A stretch of DNA of 64,000 nucleotides from VBAU01 sp036005185 (GTDB taxonomy: Bacteria > Bacteroidota > Bacteroidia > Chitinophagales > Chitinophagaceae): NCBI GenBank assembly GCA_036005185.1, contig DASYQS010000006.1, forward strand, positions 1-64,000, read 5' to 3'. How positions within the stretch are numbered: position 1 is the first letter of the stretch; every line of letters begins with the position of its first letter. The notes beneath the pieces are model-generated. The model was given only the letters and a program-made list of their open reading frames with translations, did not search any database and was not told where the DNA came from. A program made the position numbers and the translations under genes. Positions 24,012 to 32,683 of this stretch are shown piece by piece.

Positions 24012-25502
24012 TTATCCAAAAAATAAATAGGCAAGAAAAATAGAAGTGATGATCCCTACAAGATCTGCCAGCAGCATAGCCCCAACTGCATAACGAGTGT
24101 CTTTAATGGACACAGCTCCAAAATAAACAGCTATTACATAAAACGTAGTATCTGATGAACCTTGCAATATGCAAGACAAACGACCGGCAAAAGAATCGGC
24201 TCCAAATGTTTTCATCGTATCGATCATCATGCCCCGCGCCCCGCTTCCGCTTAATGGCTTTATCAATGCAGTTGGTAATCCATCAACAAATCTTGTATCA
24301 GTTCCTACCGCGGCAAATAAATTCTTAAATCCATTCATGATTACATCAAACGTTCCACTTGTACGCAGCATGCTGATAGCAACAAGCAAGCCCACCAAGT
24401 AAGGAATGATCCGTACAGCTGTTTCAAAACCGCCTTTTGCACCCTCAACAAAAGCATCAAAAATATTGATCCGTTTATATAATCCTCCGAGTATGATAAG
24501 AAATAAAATCAATAACAAAATGCCGTTGCCTATTACACCTGAAACAGTCTGCACCGTTGCTGTGTTCAATGAAGTAAGATAAAGGATCAAGGCAGCGATG
24601 ATGGCCGAGATGCCCCCTATCCAAGCAAGAATGACCGGTTGAAAAATTTGAATGCGCTGCTTGAAGGAAACAATGAACATGGCAGCGATAGTTGCAACGA
24701 ATGTGGCAATCATGCACGGCACAAAAATATCAGTAGGATTGGCTGCCGGCGGTTTCACTGCTGCTCGTGCTGCAATGATGGCAACAGGAATTAAAGTTAA
24801 ACCAGATGCATGCAGACATAGAAACATAATTTGAGCATTTGATGCTCTTTCGTTACTAGGATTAATTTCCTGCAGGCTTTGCATGGCCTTAAGTCCGAAC
24901 GGCGTGGCAGCATTATCAAGCCCTAACAGATTTGCGGAAAAATTCATCATCATATGGCCCATAGCCGGGTGATCTTTTGGAAGTTCGGGAAAAAGTTTTG
25001 AAAAAAATGGACCGATGATTCGCGAGAGTAACCTTATGCCTCCTGCCCTCTCTGCAATGCTCATAAATCCCATAAACAATGTCATGATACCAATAAGACC
25101 AATAGCAATGTTAACGGCGCTTTTACAGGTTTCGATAATGCCATCAGCTCGTTTTGTCAATTTCCACTGAATGGAATTGTAAGTATAAACTTTCACCGAT
25201 GGATTGATAGATTGAAGGATCAAAACTGAATCTGCATTCCTGTTATCAGTGATCAAAACAGTAGCTTTATTTACGGAATCTGGCTTGTATCCATAACCCG
25301 CGATATAATTCGAGAATTTTTCATTCGTGTATGGTCTTTCAGGATGCCCGATCATGATGTAAGAAACAGAATCATAGGGATCATCGGCCTTTCCTACCAC
25401 CATGCGGCTGAACATGCTTTGATCATTCGTAAAAATCCATTTGTAACAAGCTACTAATACCGCAGTAATGATGAAAGCTGCCCAGATTCTGCTAAGAGCC
25501 AT
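24012..25502 (-). CDS. Nucleoside-recognition (Gate) domain membrane protein, fused SpmA-SpmB type
   Basis: 496 aa with about ten membrane segments. The first half (TCKSAVNIAIGLIGIMTLFMGFMSIAERAGGIRLLSRIIGPFFSKLFPELPKDHPAMGHMMMNFSANLLGLDNAATPFGLKAM) matches SpmA. The second (FVEGAKGGFETAVRIIPYLVGLLVAISMLRTSG...GLPTALIKPLSGSGARGMMIDTMKTFGADSFAGRLSCILQGSSDTTFYVIAVYFGAVSIKD) matches SpmB. In Bacillus these are separate spore-maturation proteins; in Bacteroidota a fused form is common and has nothing to do with spores. Substrate unknown. The N-terminal ~120 residues contain an extra soluble loop after the first membrane helix. Confidence 0.88.
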   Translation of the reverse strand: MALSRIWAAFIITAVLVACYKWIFTNDQSMFSRMVVGKADDPYDSVSYIMIGHPERPYTNEKFSNYIAGYGYKPDSVNKATVLITDNRNADSVLILQSINPSVKVYTYNSIQWKLTKRADGIIETCKSAVNIAIGLIGIMTLFMGFMSIAERAGGIRLLSRIIGPFFSKLFPELPKDHPAMGHMMMNFSANLLGLDNAATPFGLKAMQSLQEINPSNERASNAQIMFLCLHASGLTLIPVAIIAARAAVKPPAANPTDIFVPCMIATFVATIAAMFIVSFKQRIQIFQPVILAWIGGISAIIAALILYLTSLNTATVQTVSGVIGNGILLLILFLIILGGLYKRINIFDAFVEGAKGGFETAVRIIPYLVGLLVAISMLRTSGTFDVIMNGFKNLFAAVGTDTRFVDGLPTALIKPLSGSGARGMMIDTMKTFGADSFAGRLSCILQGSSDTTFYVIAVYFGAVSIKDTRYAVGAMLLADLVGIITSIFLAYLFFG

Positions 25503-25633
25503 ATGGTTTCAGATTTGACATTCGGGTTTGAAGTTAAGGTTTTCTCACTGTTCGTGTAGTCAGATTTCCTTTTATCAATTGCTTTTAGTCAATCAAGAAT
25601 TTTGATCTAACTTAATTAAACAAATCCTTCTAT

Positions 25634-26848
25634 ATGCGCAAGCTAATTCTTATACTGCCTTTGCTGATTGCAACAGCAATAAATGCTCAATTTAAAGCAG
25701 ATAACGTAAAATATACCACCGTTTTTCCTGAAGACCTCTGCAAAACTCTAATGGCAAACAAAAATTATTTGCTGCTTGACGTTCGCAGCCCGGGAGAGTA
25801 CGATGACACCTCCTCTTCAAACGGTTTAAACATTGGGCATTTAAAAAATGCAGTGAACATAAATATCACTCAATTAGATAAACGGTGGAAAGAAATATCT
25901 TCTTATAAAGATCAACCTGTTTTTATCTATTGCTCACACAGTCAGCGCAGCAGGAGAGCTTCCCGATTGCTTGCTGATAGCGGCTTCACTCATCTTTATA
26001 ATATTAACGGTGGCCTTACGGATTTTTATGCCCAAGGAATTCAATCCAACCCTTGCGCTGGTTTTGCAATTGAAACGTCGGTTCCATATAAAATTGTTTC
26101 GGCCAAAGAATTTGCATCCAATGTTAAACAGGGTAAATCCTATTATATAATTGATTTGAGAAGCGATTCTATATACAAAGGAATTTCAGTAATTGAAAAA
26201 ACAAAAACAGAGGGACATTTTGATAAATCAGTTAGCATTCCTTTCGAAAAATTAGAAACTATTACAAGTGATTTACAAACAAAACCTATTTTATTAGTAG
26301 ATGAATATGGAGATGTGAGTCCAAAAGCTGCTAAATGGCTTTTTGGAAAAGGCTATAAAGATGTAAGCATTTTGTTTGATGGCATGAACGGCTGGGTTGA
26401 TTATGTTACAAATACTAATGACAAGCCCGTTGTGAAATGGACAAAGTTTAATTCTTACAATTTACTGTCTGCCGAAGAGTTCAATAAATTAATAGCCGGC
26501 AAAAAGGAATTTACTTTAATCGACGTGAGAACAAAAGATGAGTTTAATAATTCTTCAAAAAATTATTGGCAGAATATCGGCCAAATCAAAAACGCTATTA
26601 ACCTGCCATCAGCAGAATTAAAAACTTCAACAAACTTGCCTGTTTCTAAAAATGCTTATGTAGTCGTTTATGGTTTCAACAGCCAGCCTGAAATATTTGA
26701 GTCAGCCAAATGGCTGGTTGACCAAGGTTATAAAAATGTCTATGTTCTGCAAGGAGGCATCTGGAGGTTGCGTTGGGTGTCGCATAACATTAAAGGAAAG
26801 ACTTACCTGAATGATCTCGTAGCGAATGTACCTCCCGAGAATGAATAA
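25634..26848 (+). CDS. Exported protein with three rhodanese domains
   Basis: 404 aa with a signal peptide (MRKLILILPLLIATAINAQ). Domain 1 (~25-140) has LLLDVRSPGEYDD and the active loop FIYCSHSQRSRRAS with a catalytic Cys. Domain 2 (~150-260: YYIIDLRSDSIYKG...ILLVDEYGDVSPKAAKWLF) and domain 3 (~275-395: FTLIDVRTKDEFNN...VVVYGFNSQPEIFESAKWLV) keep the fold but have no Cys in the loop. It should therefore have one sulfurtransferase site and two inactive, probably binding or structural, copies. Periplasmic location is inferred from the signal. Confidence 0.88.
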   Translation: MRKLILILPLLIATAINAQFKADNVKYTTVFPEDLCKTLMANKNYLLLDVRSPGEYDDTSSSNGLNIGHLKNAVNINITQLDKRWKEISSYKDQPVFIYCSHSQRSRRASRLLADSGFTHLYNINGGLTDFYAQGIQSNPCAGFAIETSVPYKIVSAKEFASNVKQGKSYYIIDLRSDSIYKGISVIEKTKTEGHFDKSVSIPFEKLETITSDLQTKPILLVDEYGDVSPKAAKWLFGKGYKDVSILFDGMNGWVDYVTNTNDKPVVKWTKFNSYNLLSAEEFNKLIAGKKEFTLIDVRTKDEFNNSSKNYWQNIGQIKNAINLPSAELKTSTNLPVSKNAYVVVYGFNSQPEIFESAKWLVDQGYKNVYVLQGGIWRLRWVSHNIKGKTYLNDLVANVPPENE

Positions 26849-26899
26849 ACATTCTTTTGAATAGTGTTGATAGCTTGCCTTTGAAAGGCGAGCTATTCC

Positions 26900-26907
26900 T
26901 ATCTTTG
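26900..26907 (+). promoter_or_regulatory. -7 box (TATCTTTG) of ychF
   Basis: Perfect TAnnTTTG, 28 bp before the ychF ATG at 26935. TTTG/CTTG candidates for the -33 site upstream are not at the ideal spacing. Confidence 0.55.
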
Positions 26908-26934
26908 CGCCTCCAAATTTAAATTCTAAACAGA

Positions 26935-28029
26935 ATGGCTTTACAGGCAGGCATTGTAGGTCTTCCAAACGTGGGCAAATCAACCCTATTCAACGCAGTT
27001 AGTAATAATGCAAAAGCGCAGGCAAGCAATTATCGCTTTTGTACCATTGAACCCAATGTGGGTTTGGTTGATGTGCCGGATCCAAGGTTATACAAATTGG
27101 CTGAATTGGTTCACCCCAACCGTATAGTGCCAACGCAAATCGAAATTGTTGATATTGCAGGTTTGGTTCGTGGCGCAAGCAAAGGAGAAGGGCTGGGAAA
27201 TAAATTTTTAGCAAATATTCGCGAGGTGGATGCTATTATTCATGTGGTGCGCTGCTTTGAAGATGAAAACATATTACGCGAAGAAGGACCCATCAATCCC
27301 ATCAGTGATAAAGATGTAATTGATACGGAGCTTCAATTAAAAGACCTTGAAAGTGTAGAAAAAAAAATTCAGCATACAGAAAAACAGGCACGCATCGATC
27401 CGAAACTGAAAGTAGAATTGGAAATACTGAAGCGCTGTTACGATCATTTAGAGAAAGGAAAAAATATTCGTGAGTTAAGTCTAAGCAAGGAAGAAAAAAC
27501 GGCTATAGCTGATATCTTTTTGCTGACTGATAAACCTATATTATATGTTGCGAACGTGGATGAAGCATCCATGCATACAGGAAATAAATTTTCGGATGCG
27601 TTGAAAGAAGCCATAAAAAAAGAGAACTCCGAAATGATCATCATGAATAATTCTATTGAAGAGCAGATATCGTCTATGGAAAGTCCCGACAAGGAATTAT
27701 TTATGCAGGAATACAAAATGGAAGAGCCTGCGCTTGATCGTTTAATTCACTCTGCCTACAGACTTTTAAATTTATATACTTACTTCACTGCAGGCGTACA
27801 AGAGGTGCGAGCTTGGACCATTCACAACGGATGGAAAGCGCCTCAGGCCGCAGGTGTTATCCATACTGATTTTGAAAAAGGATTTATCAAAGCTGAAGTT
27901 ATTTCTTACGATGATTATGTGAGCTACGGCTCGGAAGCCGCTTGTCGTGATGCTGGCAAACTGAGAATTGAAGGAAAAGAGTACGTAGTGAAAGATGGAG
28001 ATGTAATGCACTTCAGGTTTAATGTTTAA
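26935..28029 (+). CDS. ychF: Redox-responsive ATPase/GTPase YchF
   Basis: 364 aa, the canonical length of this Obg-family P-loop ATPase. G1 is GLPNVGKST (9-17), G3 is DIAGLVRGASKGEGLGNKFL with the YchF-specific hydrophobic replacement, and the G4 position is altered (VANVDE rather than NKxD), which explains ATP preference. The C-terminal TGS-like domain reads TYFTAGVQEVRAWTIHNGWKAPQAAGVIHTDFEKGFIKAEV. YchF binds ribosomes and modulates translation and stress responses. Single gene; its TAA stop abuts the left arm of the REPIN-like pair at 28028. Confidence 0.96.
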   Translation: MALQAGIVGLPNVGKSTLFNAVSNNAKAQASNYRFCTIEPNVGLVDVPDPRLYKLAELVHPNRIVPTQIEIVDIAGLVRGASKGEGLGNKFLANIREVDAIIHVVRCFEDENILREEGPINPISDKDVIDTELQLKDLESVEKKIQHTEKQARIDPKLKVELEILKRCYDHLEKGKNIRELSLSKEEKTAIADIFLLTDKPILYVANVDEASMHTGNKFSDALKEAIKKENSEMIIMNNSIEEQISSMESPDKELFMQEYKMEEPALDRLIHSAYRLLNLYTYFTAGVQEVRAWTIHNGWKAPQAAGVIHTDFEKGFIKAEVISYDDYVSYGSEAACRDAGKLRIEGKEYVVKDGDVMHFRFNV

Positions 28030-28189
28030 CCCCCTGTCCCCGCCTAAGGTGGGGAACTTAGATCCTACTTTCTCCTGTAATCGAAATCATTTTCAATTGA
28101 ATCTTTTTATAGTCAATCTAAAGAGTTCAATATTGACTTTATAATTGAAATAGACTTGCTAAAGCGCAGCCCCCTTTAGGGGTTGGGGG
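28028..28189. repeat. REPIN-like inverted pair of CCCC-TAAGG-GGGG elements between convergent genes
   Basis: The left element starts at the ychF stop codon (AACCCCCTGTCCCC) with the palindromic core 28038-28054. The right element (28170-28189) has CCCCCTTTAGGGG then TTGGGGG and ends at the stop codon of the minus-strand gene. Read from each gene's end, both begin TAACCCCC, so the two elements are inverted relative to each other. They bracket a ~110-bp AT-rich spacer and occupy the whole intergenic gap. Confidence 0.75.
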
Positions 28190-31100
28190 TTAAAATAGTG
28201 CATTCAAGCTCGCTGTTCCCCTATGCACTGTTCTTGTATCACCAGGCTTGCGGCCTTCGTATTCAAAACGCAGCTCAAGGTTATTCAACAAGGTTTTTGT
28301 AAAGCTTAAATTCCATAAATAATTTTTTCCGGGCAGCAATCCGTTGAGCATAATATAACCAACGGTGCTGTTGGCGCCATTTACAACATGCTCAGTGGTA
28401 AAATCAATTGTATTGAATGTAAACTTCGCTGTTACGGAAGCGCTTTTTAGTATATTATATTTTGTTTCAAAATTCAACGCATGTGAAACGGCTTTTTGGC
28501 CTCCGTTAAATGCAGTATCATTTTTCTTATTGTCAAAAGAATAACTTGTTATAAATCGAAAACTGGTGCCGCGAATAAAAGTTAATCTCGGTTCTGCCAA
28601 GTAATCATGGATCTTATAGTTCCGATTTTCAAATTGAGGGTTAGCCGTGCTCAATGAGTTTATCTCCTTCTTTGTGCTAATATCAAATGTAATTGAACGG
28701 CTTAAATTATACCTGATCTTAAATATCCAATCATTGAGCTTTCTGCTTTCATAACCATAAGTGAGCAATGACTTACCGCTATTTTGCAAATTACTCACAT
28801 CAAAACCCCAAACACTGCCGTACCGGTTGAATGAAAATGTATTGAGCAGTACAGTATTTAAGGTTATGAGTGCCGTATCATGCAAACCATATTTAAATGG
28901 GTTAAATTCAAAATCCCCCTTGGCAATTGACTTTTTTGATATCTGCAAAGAAGATTGCCAGTTGGTTCTCGAAAATAACTTTGGAAATCCTTTCAACTGC
29001 GCAATATTCATAACGGCGCGTGGATTTAAAGCTACGCTATAGTTAAATGTATTATAGTTTGCTTTTACAAATTCATTGGTAGGAGTAAATATGCGAATGA
29101 ATTTGGCCTGATCAGGAAAAGCAGCCAACTCAAATTCATTCAACTGCTGCACGCCATCATTGTTATAATCGATCCATGCATACTGCCCTGTTCCTGCAGG
29201 TACTTCGAGATAAACAAAATCTCTTTTCTGTTCTTGCCCCGCGCCTAACTCATATAACACATTTCCTGTTAACAATCCCTTCCATTCATTTACTACATAC
29301 TCAGTACGACCCAAAATAGTATTGTCATCTTTTTGAGAGGTAACATAAGGATTCAGCACTTTCAGCTTTCTAAACGTAGTATTGAAATAAAACTTATGCC
29401 GCTCATTTTGAGTGAGCTCTGTTTGCAGGTTAATATTATAACTTCTATCGCCATAGTAAAGCAGCTTACCGGATGGGTATTTATCCAACCTAGTAAAGAA
29501 AGTTATACCATATTGATTTTTTCTTTTTGGGCTTGATTGGAGATAAACGGAATAAGTACGGAAATAGAAACTGCTATTGACAAGTGAATCAGTCTCCTTG
29601 CTTTTTGTTTCGTTATGTTCTAAAGCATAACGCACTCCCAAACGAAGACCCCAAACTTTGCTTAACTCTTTGCTTAAATCCGCAATAGGACGAAGAAAAT
29701 ATCCTGATGAGCTTAAGGTTTTGAAATTGGTAATAATAAATTGATTATTGAACCGCCAACCTTTTAAATTGAGAGTTTGCAAAATTGAATTTTGAATGCC
29801 GTTGTAGTGATCACTTCTGTTATAATTAGTGAATTGGTAGGCAATAGAATTGTTGAATTTATTTTTTAGCTGTGCTGAGGCTTTAATAATATTTTCAGTC
29901 GCAGTATTTAAAACCAATGGTAAACCCCAATCTCTTGTAAATTCCACCTGTCTTAATCTTTCAAGCGGTTTAAACTTATCTTGAACATATTCGTAATCGA
30001 GCCTGGTTATAAACTTCAATTCTTGTGGCTTTTTTGTTCTAAGCGGCGCTACATTGTTTATTAAAATTTTTGCTGCATACCCGGCATCATCCCCATTATT
30101 TATTTTCGAAAAAGTATTTACATCGTAATTGCTTCTGGCCACTTCAGTTATTAGTGAAGTGTTTTTACTGATTGCATAGTCAATTCCCAAATTGATTATT
30201 TGCTGTTTTTTGGGTGTAACCAAGATCAATGCAGGTTCATAGCTACCTTGTTTTTCCCCATTAATAGGAGCCACAAAACGATATACTTTTCCATTTGCCC
30301 CATTAAAATCAGGAATATAATTTCCCTTCCCCTCTCCTACATTTACAAATGAAAGATTGTATTTAGCACTATCAGGGTTAGTAGAATACTGATAGAATGA
30401 ATCAACCCCGGTACCAGTATTGTAGTAAATTCTTGCATACAAAATTTTGCCCGCGGCAAAAGTATCAAGCGAGGCATTAGGATAAAATGCATTTTGAATA
30501 CTATCACCTAAATTGGTTAGAAATAGTTTCTGGCTGGCATCCAGAGTTTGATTGATCTGTGAATTCTTAGCATCGCTGTTATTAAAAACACCTAAATGCA
30601 ATTTTAATTTTTTATTGATATTGAAATCCTGCGACAGGTACAAATTTGCGTTCAAATAATTTCTGTCTGAATACTCAAATTCAACTTGTATCCTGGTATC
30701 TTTTGTGATCATTCTTTTTGGTGTGAAAGTGATTTCTGCCGTATTGTAATTGATCACATAATCCTGGTCTTCGCCGCGCTGCATGAGTTCACCATCTAAA
30801 AAAACTCTTTCCGTATTAGCCAGCACAATAAAAAAGAATTCATTGTTGGCCCCTATAAGCCTGTACGGGCCTTGGTTTCCTTCAAGCCCCTGAAAAACAT
30901 TTCTTGTAAATTTTCCTTTAGCTATTGAGCCGCTCACAAGAGTGTTTGAATTGGTCTTTCTTGATATCCAATTATTCGTTTCAAAAGAAATTCCTTCGAG
31001 ACGCTTATAAAAATTCAAAAAATAACTTTGATTTTGCCGCAGATCAATATCTCCCAAATTTAACTGCCAGTTCTTCTTTTTAAACTGCAGGAATACCTGA

Positions 31101-31723
31101 TCGAATTCATTTAACTGCTGAGTGTTTCCTTCTGGTTGTATAGGTATGTTATTATCGGTGATTGCCGCATGAATTTCAATACTATCACCGAGCATGCCCT
31201 CCATTTGCAGATTAAGTGTTGAATTAAGCACCGCATCCTGGCTGTTACCAAATGATATTTGCCGGCCAAACGATCCAGTTGTGTTCAACTTACCAAAATC
31301 AAACATTCCTTTGGAAGAGGTTTTTTGATTATCATTAAATGAAAATGGAATGATGAATGGGATCTTCGATATGCTATCATAGTTTAAATGCTGAGCAACG
31401 GGATTTAATTTGAAAGGAAATACCCTATAAGTGATTAACACGCTATCAGATGAAGGTTTTTTATTCCAATAAAGGATCGCTTTTATGAAATCAAAATGAT
31501 AATCAGAGTCAGATACTCCGGCGACAGATAAAGTTTTTGGAACAATGCTGATCGTATCTAAGATCAAGGTATCAGCAACCGGAAGTTTTTTTTGACGGAG
31601 ATTGGAGAGTTTATTCTGATTTTGAAAAGGCAATTGACCGCTGCTCCACAAGGAAAGCAGAAACATTAAAAGCAGCAGTAATATCCGGCTCAATTGCTTC
31701 AATAGCAGTGAGTTTATCTTCAA
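28190..31723 (-). CDS. Giant exported beta-rich protein, probably outer-membrane (SprA-like barrel features)
   Basis: 1177 aa with a strong signal peptide (LSRILLLLLMFLLSLWSSGQ). I cannot assign a named family with certainty. The segment TTGSFGRQISFGNSQDAVLNSTLNLQMEGML followed by IEIHAAITDNNIPIQPEGNTQQLNEFDQVFLQFKK and LNLGDIDLRQ resembles the barrel entry of SprA, the T9SS translocon of Bacteroidota, which is about twice as long. The rest is dense in amphipathic strands (TRIQVEFEYSDRNYLNANLYLSQDF, LRLGVRYALEHNET) and ends in RGTASLNALF. A large OM barrel is likely. The start is TTG at 31723, the only codon that gives a full signal peptide; the next ATG (31666) would truncate it. Confidence 0.7.
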   Translation of the reverse strand: MKINSLLLKQLSRILLLLLMFLLSLWSSGQLPFQNQNKLSNLRQKKLPVADTLILDTISIVPKTLSVAGVSDSDYHFDFIKAILYWNKKPSSDSVLITYRVFPFKLNPVAQHLNYDSISKIPFIIPFSFNDNQKTSSKGMFDFGKLNTTGSFGRQISFGNSQDAVLNSTLNLQMEGMLGDSIEIHAAITDNNIPIQPEGNTQQLNEFDQVFLQFKKKNWQLNLGDIDLRQNQSYFLNFYKRLEGISFETNNWISRKTNSNTLVSGSIAKGKFTRNVFQGLEGNQGPYRLIGANNEFFFIVLANTERVFLDGELMQRGEDQDYVINYNTAEITFTPKRMITKDTRIQVEFEYSDRNYLNANLYLSQDFNINKKLKLHLGVFNNSDAKNSQINQTLDASQKLFLTNLGDSIQNAFYPNASLDTFAAGKILYARIYYNTGTGVDSFYQYSTNPDSAKYNLSFVNVGEGKGNYIPDFNGANGKVYRFVAPINGEKQGSYEPALILVTPKKQQIINLGIDYAISKNTSLITEVARSNYDVNTFSKINNGDDAGYAAKILINNVAPLRTKKPQELKFITRLDYEYVQDKFKPLERLRQVEFTRDWGLPLVLNTATENIIKASAQLKNKFNNSIAYQFTNYNRSDHYNGIQNSILQTLNLKGWRFNNQFIITNFKTLSSSGYFLRPIADLSKELSKVWGLRLGVRYALEHNETKSKETDSLVNSSFYFRTYSVYLQSSPKRKNQYGITFFTRLDKYPSGKLLYYGDRSYNINLQTELTQNERHKFYFNTTFRKLKVLNPYVTSQKDDNTILGRTEYVVNEWKGLLTGNVLYELGAGQEQKRDFVYLEVPAGTGQYAWIDYNNDGVQQLNEFELAAFPDQAKFIRIFTPTNEFVKANYNTFNYSVALNPRAVMNIAQLKGFPKLFSRTNWQSSLQISKKSIAKGDFEFNPFKYGLHDTALITLNTVLLNTFSFNRYGSVWGFDVSNLQNSGKSLLTYGYESRKLNDWIFKIRYNLSRSITFDISTKKEINSLSTANPQFENRNYKIHDYLAEPRLTFIRGTSFRFITSYSFDNKKNDTAFNGGQKAVSHALNFETKYNILKSASVTAKFTFNTIDFTTEHVVNGANSTVGYIMLNGLLPGKNYLWNLSFTKTLLNNLELRFEYEGRKPGDTRTVHRGTASLNALF

Positions 31724-31811
31724 AATCGTAAAATTCGGGCTTTTATTGCCCTTTAAGTTATTACCGGCTGTTAATTAGGCAAAAGGGGCTCTTCTAAAGG
31801 GAAATGAAGAG

Positions 31812-32561
31812 CTATTTTTCTGTTTCTAACCCCGCCATAAGATATTCCTTCTTGAGTCTCGAAATATTCGTAATGGAAATCTCTTTTGGACAAACCGCTT
31901 CGCAGGCCTGGGTAAACGTGCAACTTCCAAAGCCTTCCTTGTCCATTTGAGCGATCATATTTATTACCCTTGTTTTTCTTTCTGGTCCGCCTTGTGGCAA
32001 CAGACCAAGATGGGCCACTTTGGCAGATACAAATAATAAGGCAGAAGAATTTTTACAAGCTGCTACACAGGCTCCGCAACCAATACAGGCAGCGGCTGCA
32101 AACGCCTTATCAGCATTTTCCTTTTCGATGGGCATAGCATTCCCGTCAACAGCATTACCTGTGTTTACGGAAATATATCCGCCAGCCTGTATAATGCGAT
32201 CAAAAGCGCTGCGATCAACAACAAGATCCTTGATCACGGGAAATGCTTTTGCTCTCCAAGGCTCAACAACAATCGTATCGCCATCTTTAAATGCCCGCAT
32301 GTGCAATTGGCAGGTGGTTGTAGCATGCCAGGGCCCATGGGGCTGACCGTTGATGTACATGGCACAGGTACCACAAATACCTTCACGACAATCATGATCA
32401 AACGCAATCGGTTCCTTTCCTTCGTGAACTAACCGTTCATTCAGTACATCAAACATTTCGAGAAAAGACATTTCACTTGAAATATTTTCAACTTTATAAG
32501 TCTCGAATCTTCCCTTTTCTGTTGCGTTTTTTTGCTTCCAGACTTTCAATGTCAGGTTCAT
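31812..32561 (-). CDS. sdhB: Succinate dehydrogenase/fumarate reductase iron-sulfur subunit
   Basis: 249 aa from the ATG at 32561 (an in-frame ATG five codons upstream adds MEHYT). The [2Fe-2S] ligands are in CREGICGTCAMYINGQPHG; the [4Fe-4S] and [3Fe-4S] ligands are in CIGCGACVAACKN and CEAVCPKEI. It passes electrons from the flavoprotein to the membrane quinone site. The N-terminal MNLTLKVWKQKNATEKG and the HDCREG arrangement are typical of the Bacteroidota/epsilon-type sdhCAB enzyme. Downstream of sdhA, separated by a REPIN-like element. Confidence 0.96.
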   Translation of the reverse strand: MNLTLKVWKQKNATEKGRFETYKVENISSEMSFLEMFDVLNERLVHEGKEPIAFDHDCREGICGTCAMYINGQPHGPWHATTTCQLHMRAFKDGDTIVVEPWRAKAFPVIKDLVVDRSAFDRIIQAGGYISVNTGNAVDGNAMPIEKENADKAFAAAACIGCGACVAACKNSSALLFVSAKVAHLGLLPQGGPERKTRVINMIAQMDKEGFGSCTFTQACEAVCPKEISITNISRLKKEYLMAGLETEK

Positions 32562-32577
32562 TGTGTAATGTTCCATA

Positions 32578-32683
32578 TAACCCCCTGTCCCCCTAAAGGG
32601 GGAACTTAGATTTACATATTTCTGTTTAGTATGATCATTTCTTTTATCAGAATATCCAAAAGCCCCTTTAGGGGTTTGGGGTA
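32578..32683. repeat. REPIN-like inverted pair of CCCCTAAAGGGG elements between sdhA and sdhB
   Basis: Left element AACCCCCTGTCCCC... with core CCCCCTAAAGGGGG at 32589-32602, followed by AACTTAGAT exactly as in the left element at 28028. Right element with core CCCCTTTAGGGG at 32663-32674 and TTTGGGG after it, inverted relative to the left. It spans the sdhA-sdhB gap inside the operon, so it is transcribed and would fold as two hairpins in the mRNA. Confidence 0.8.
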
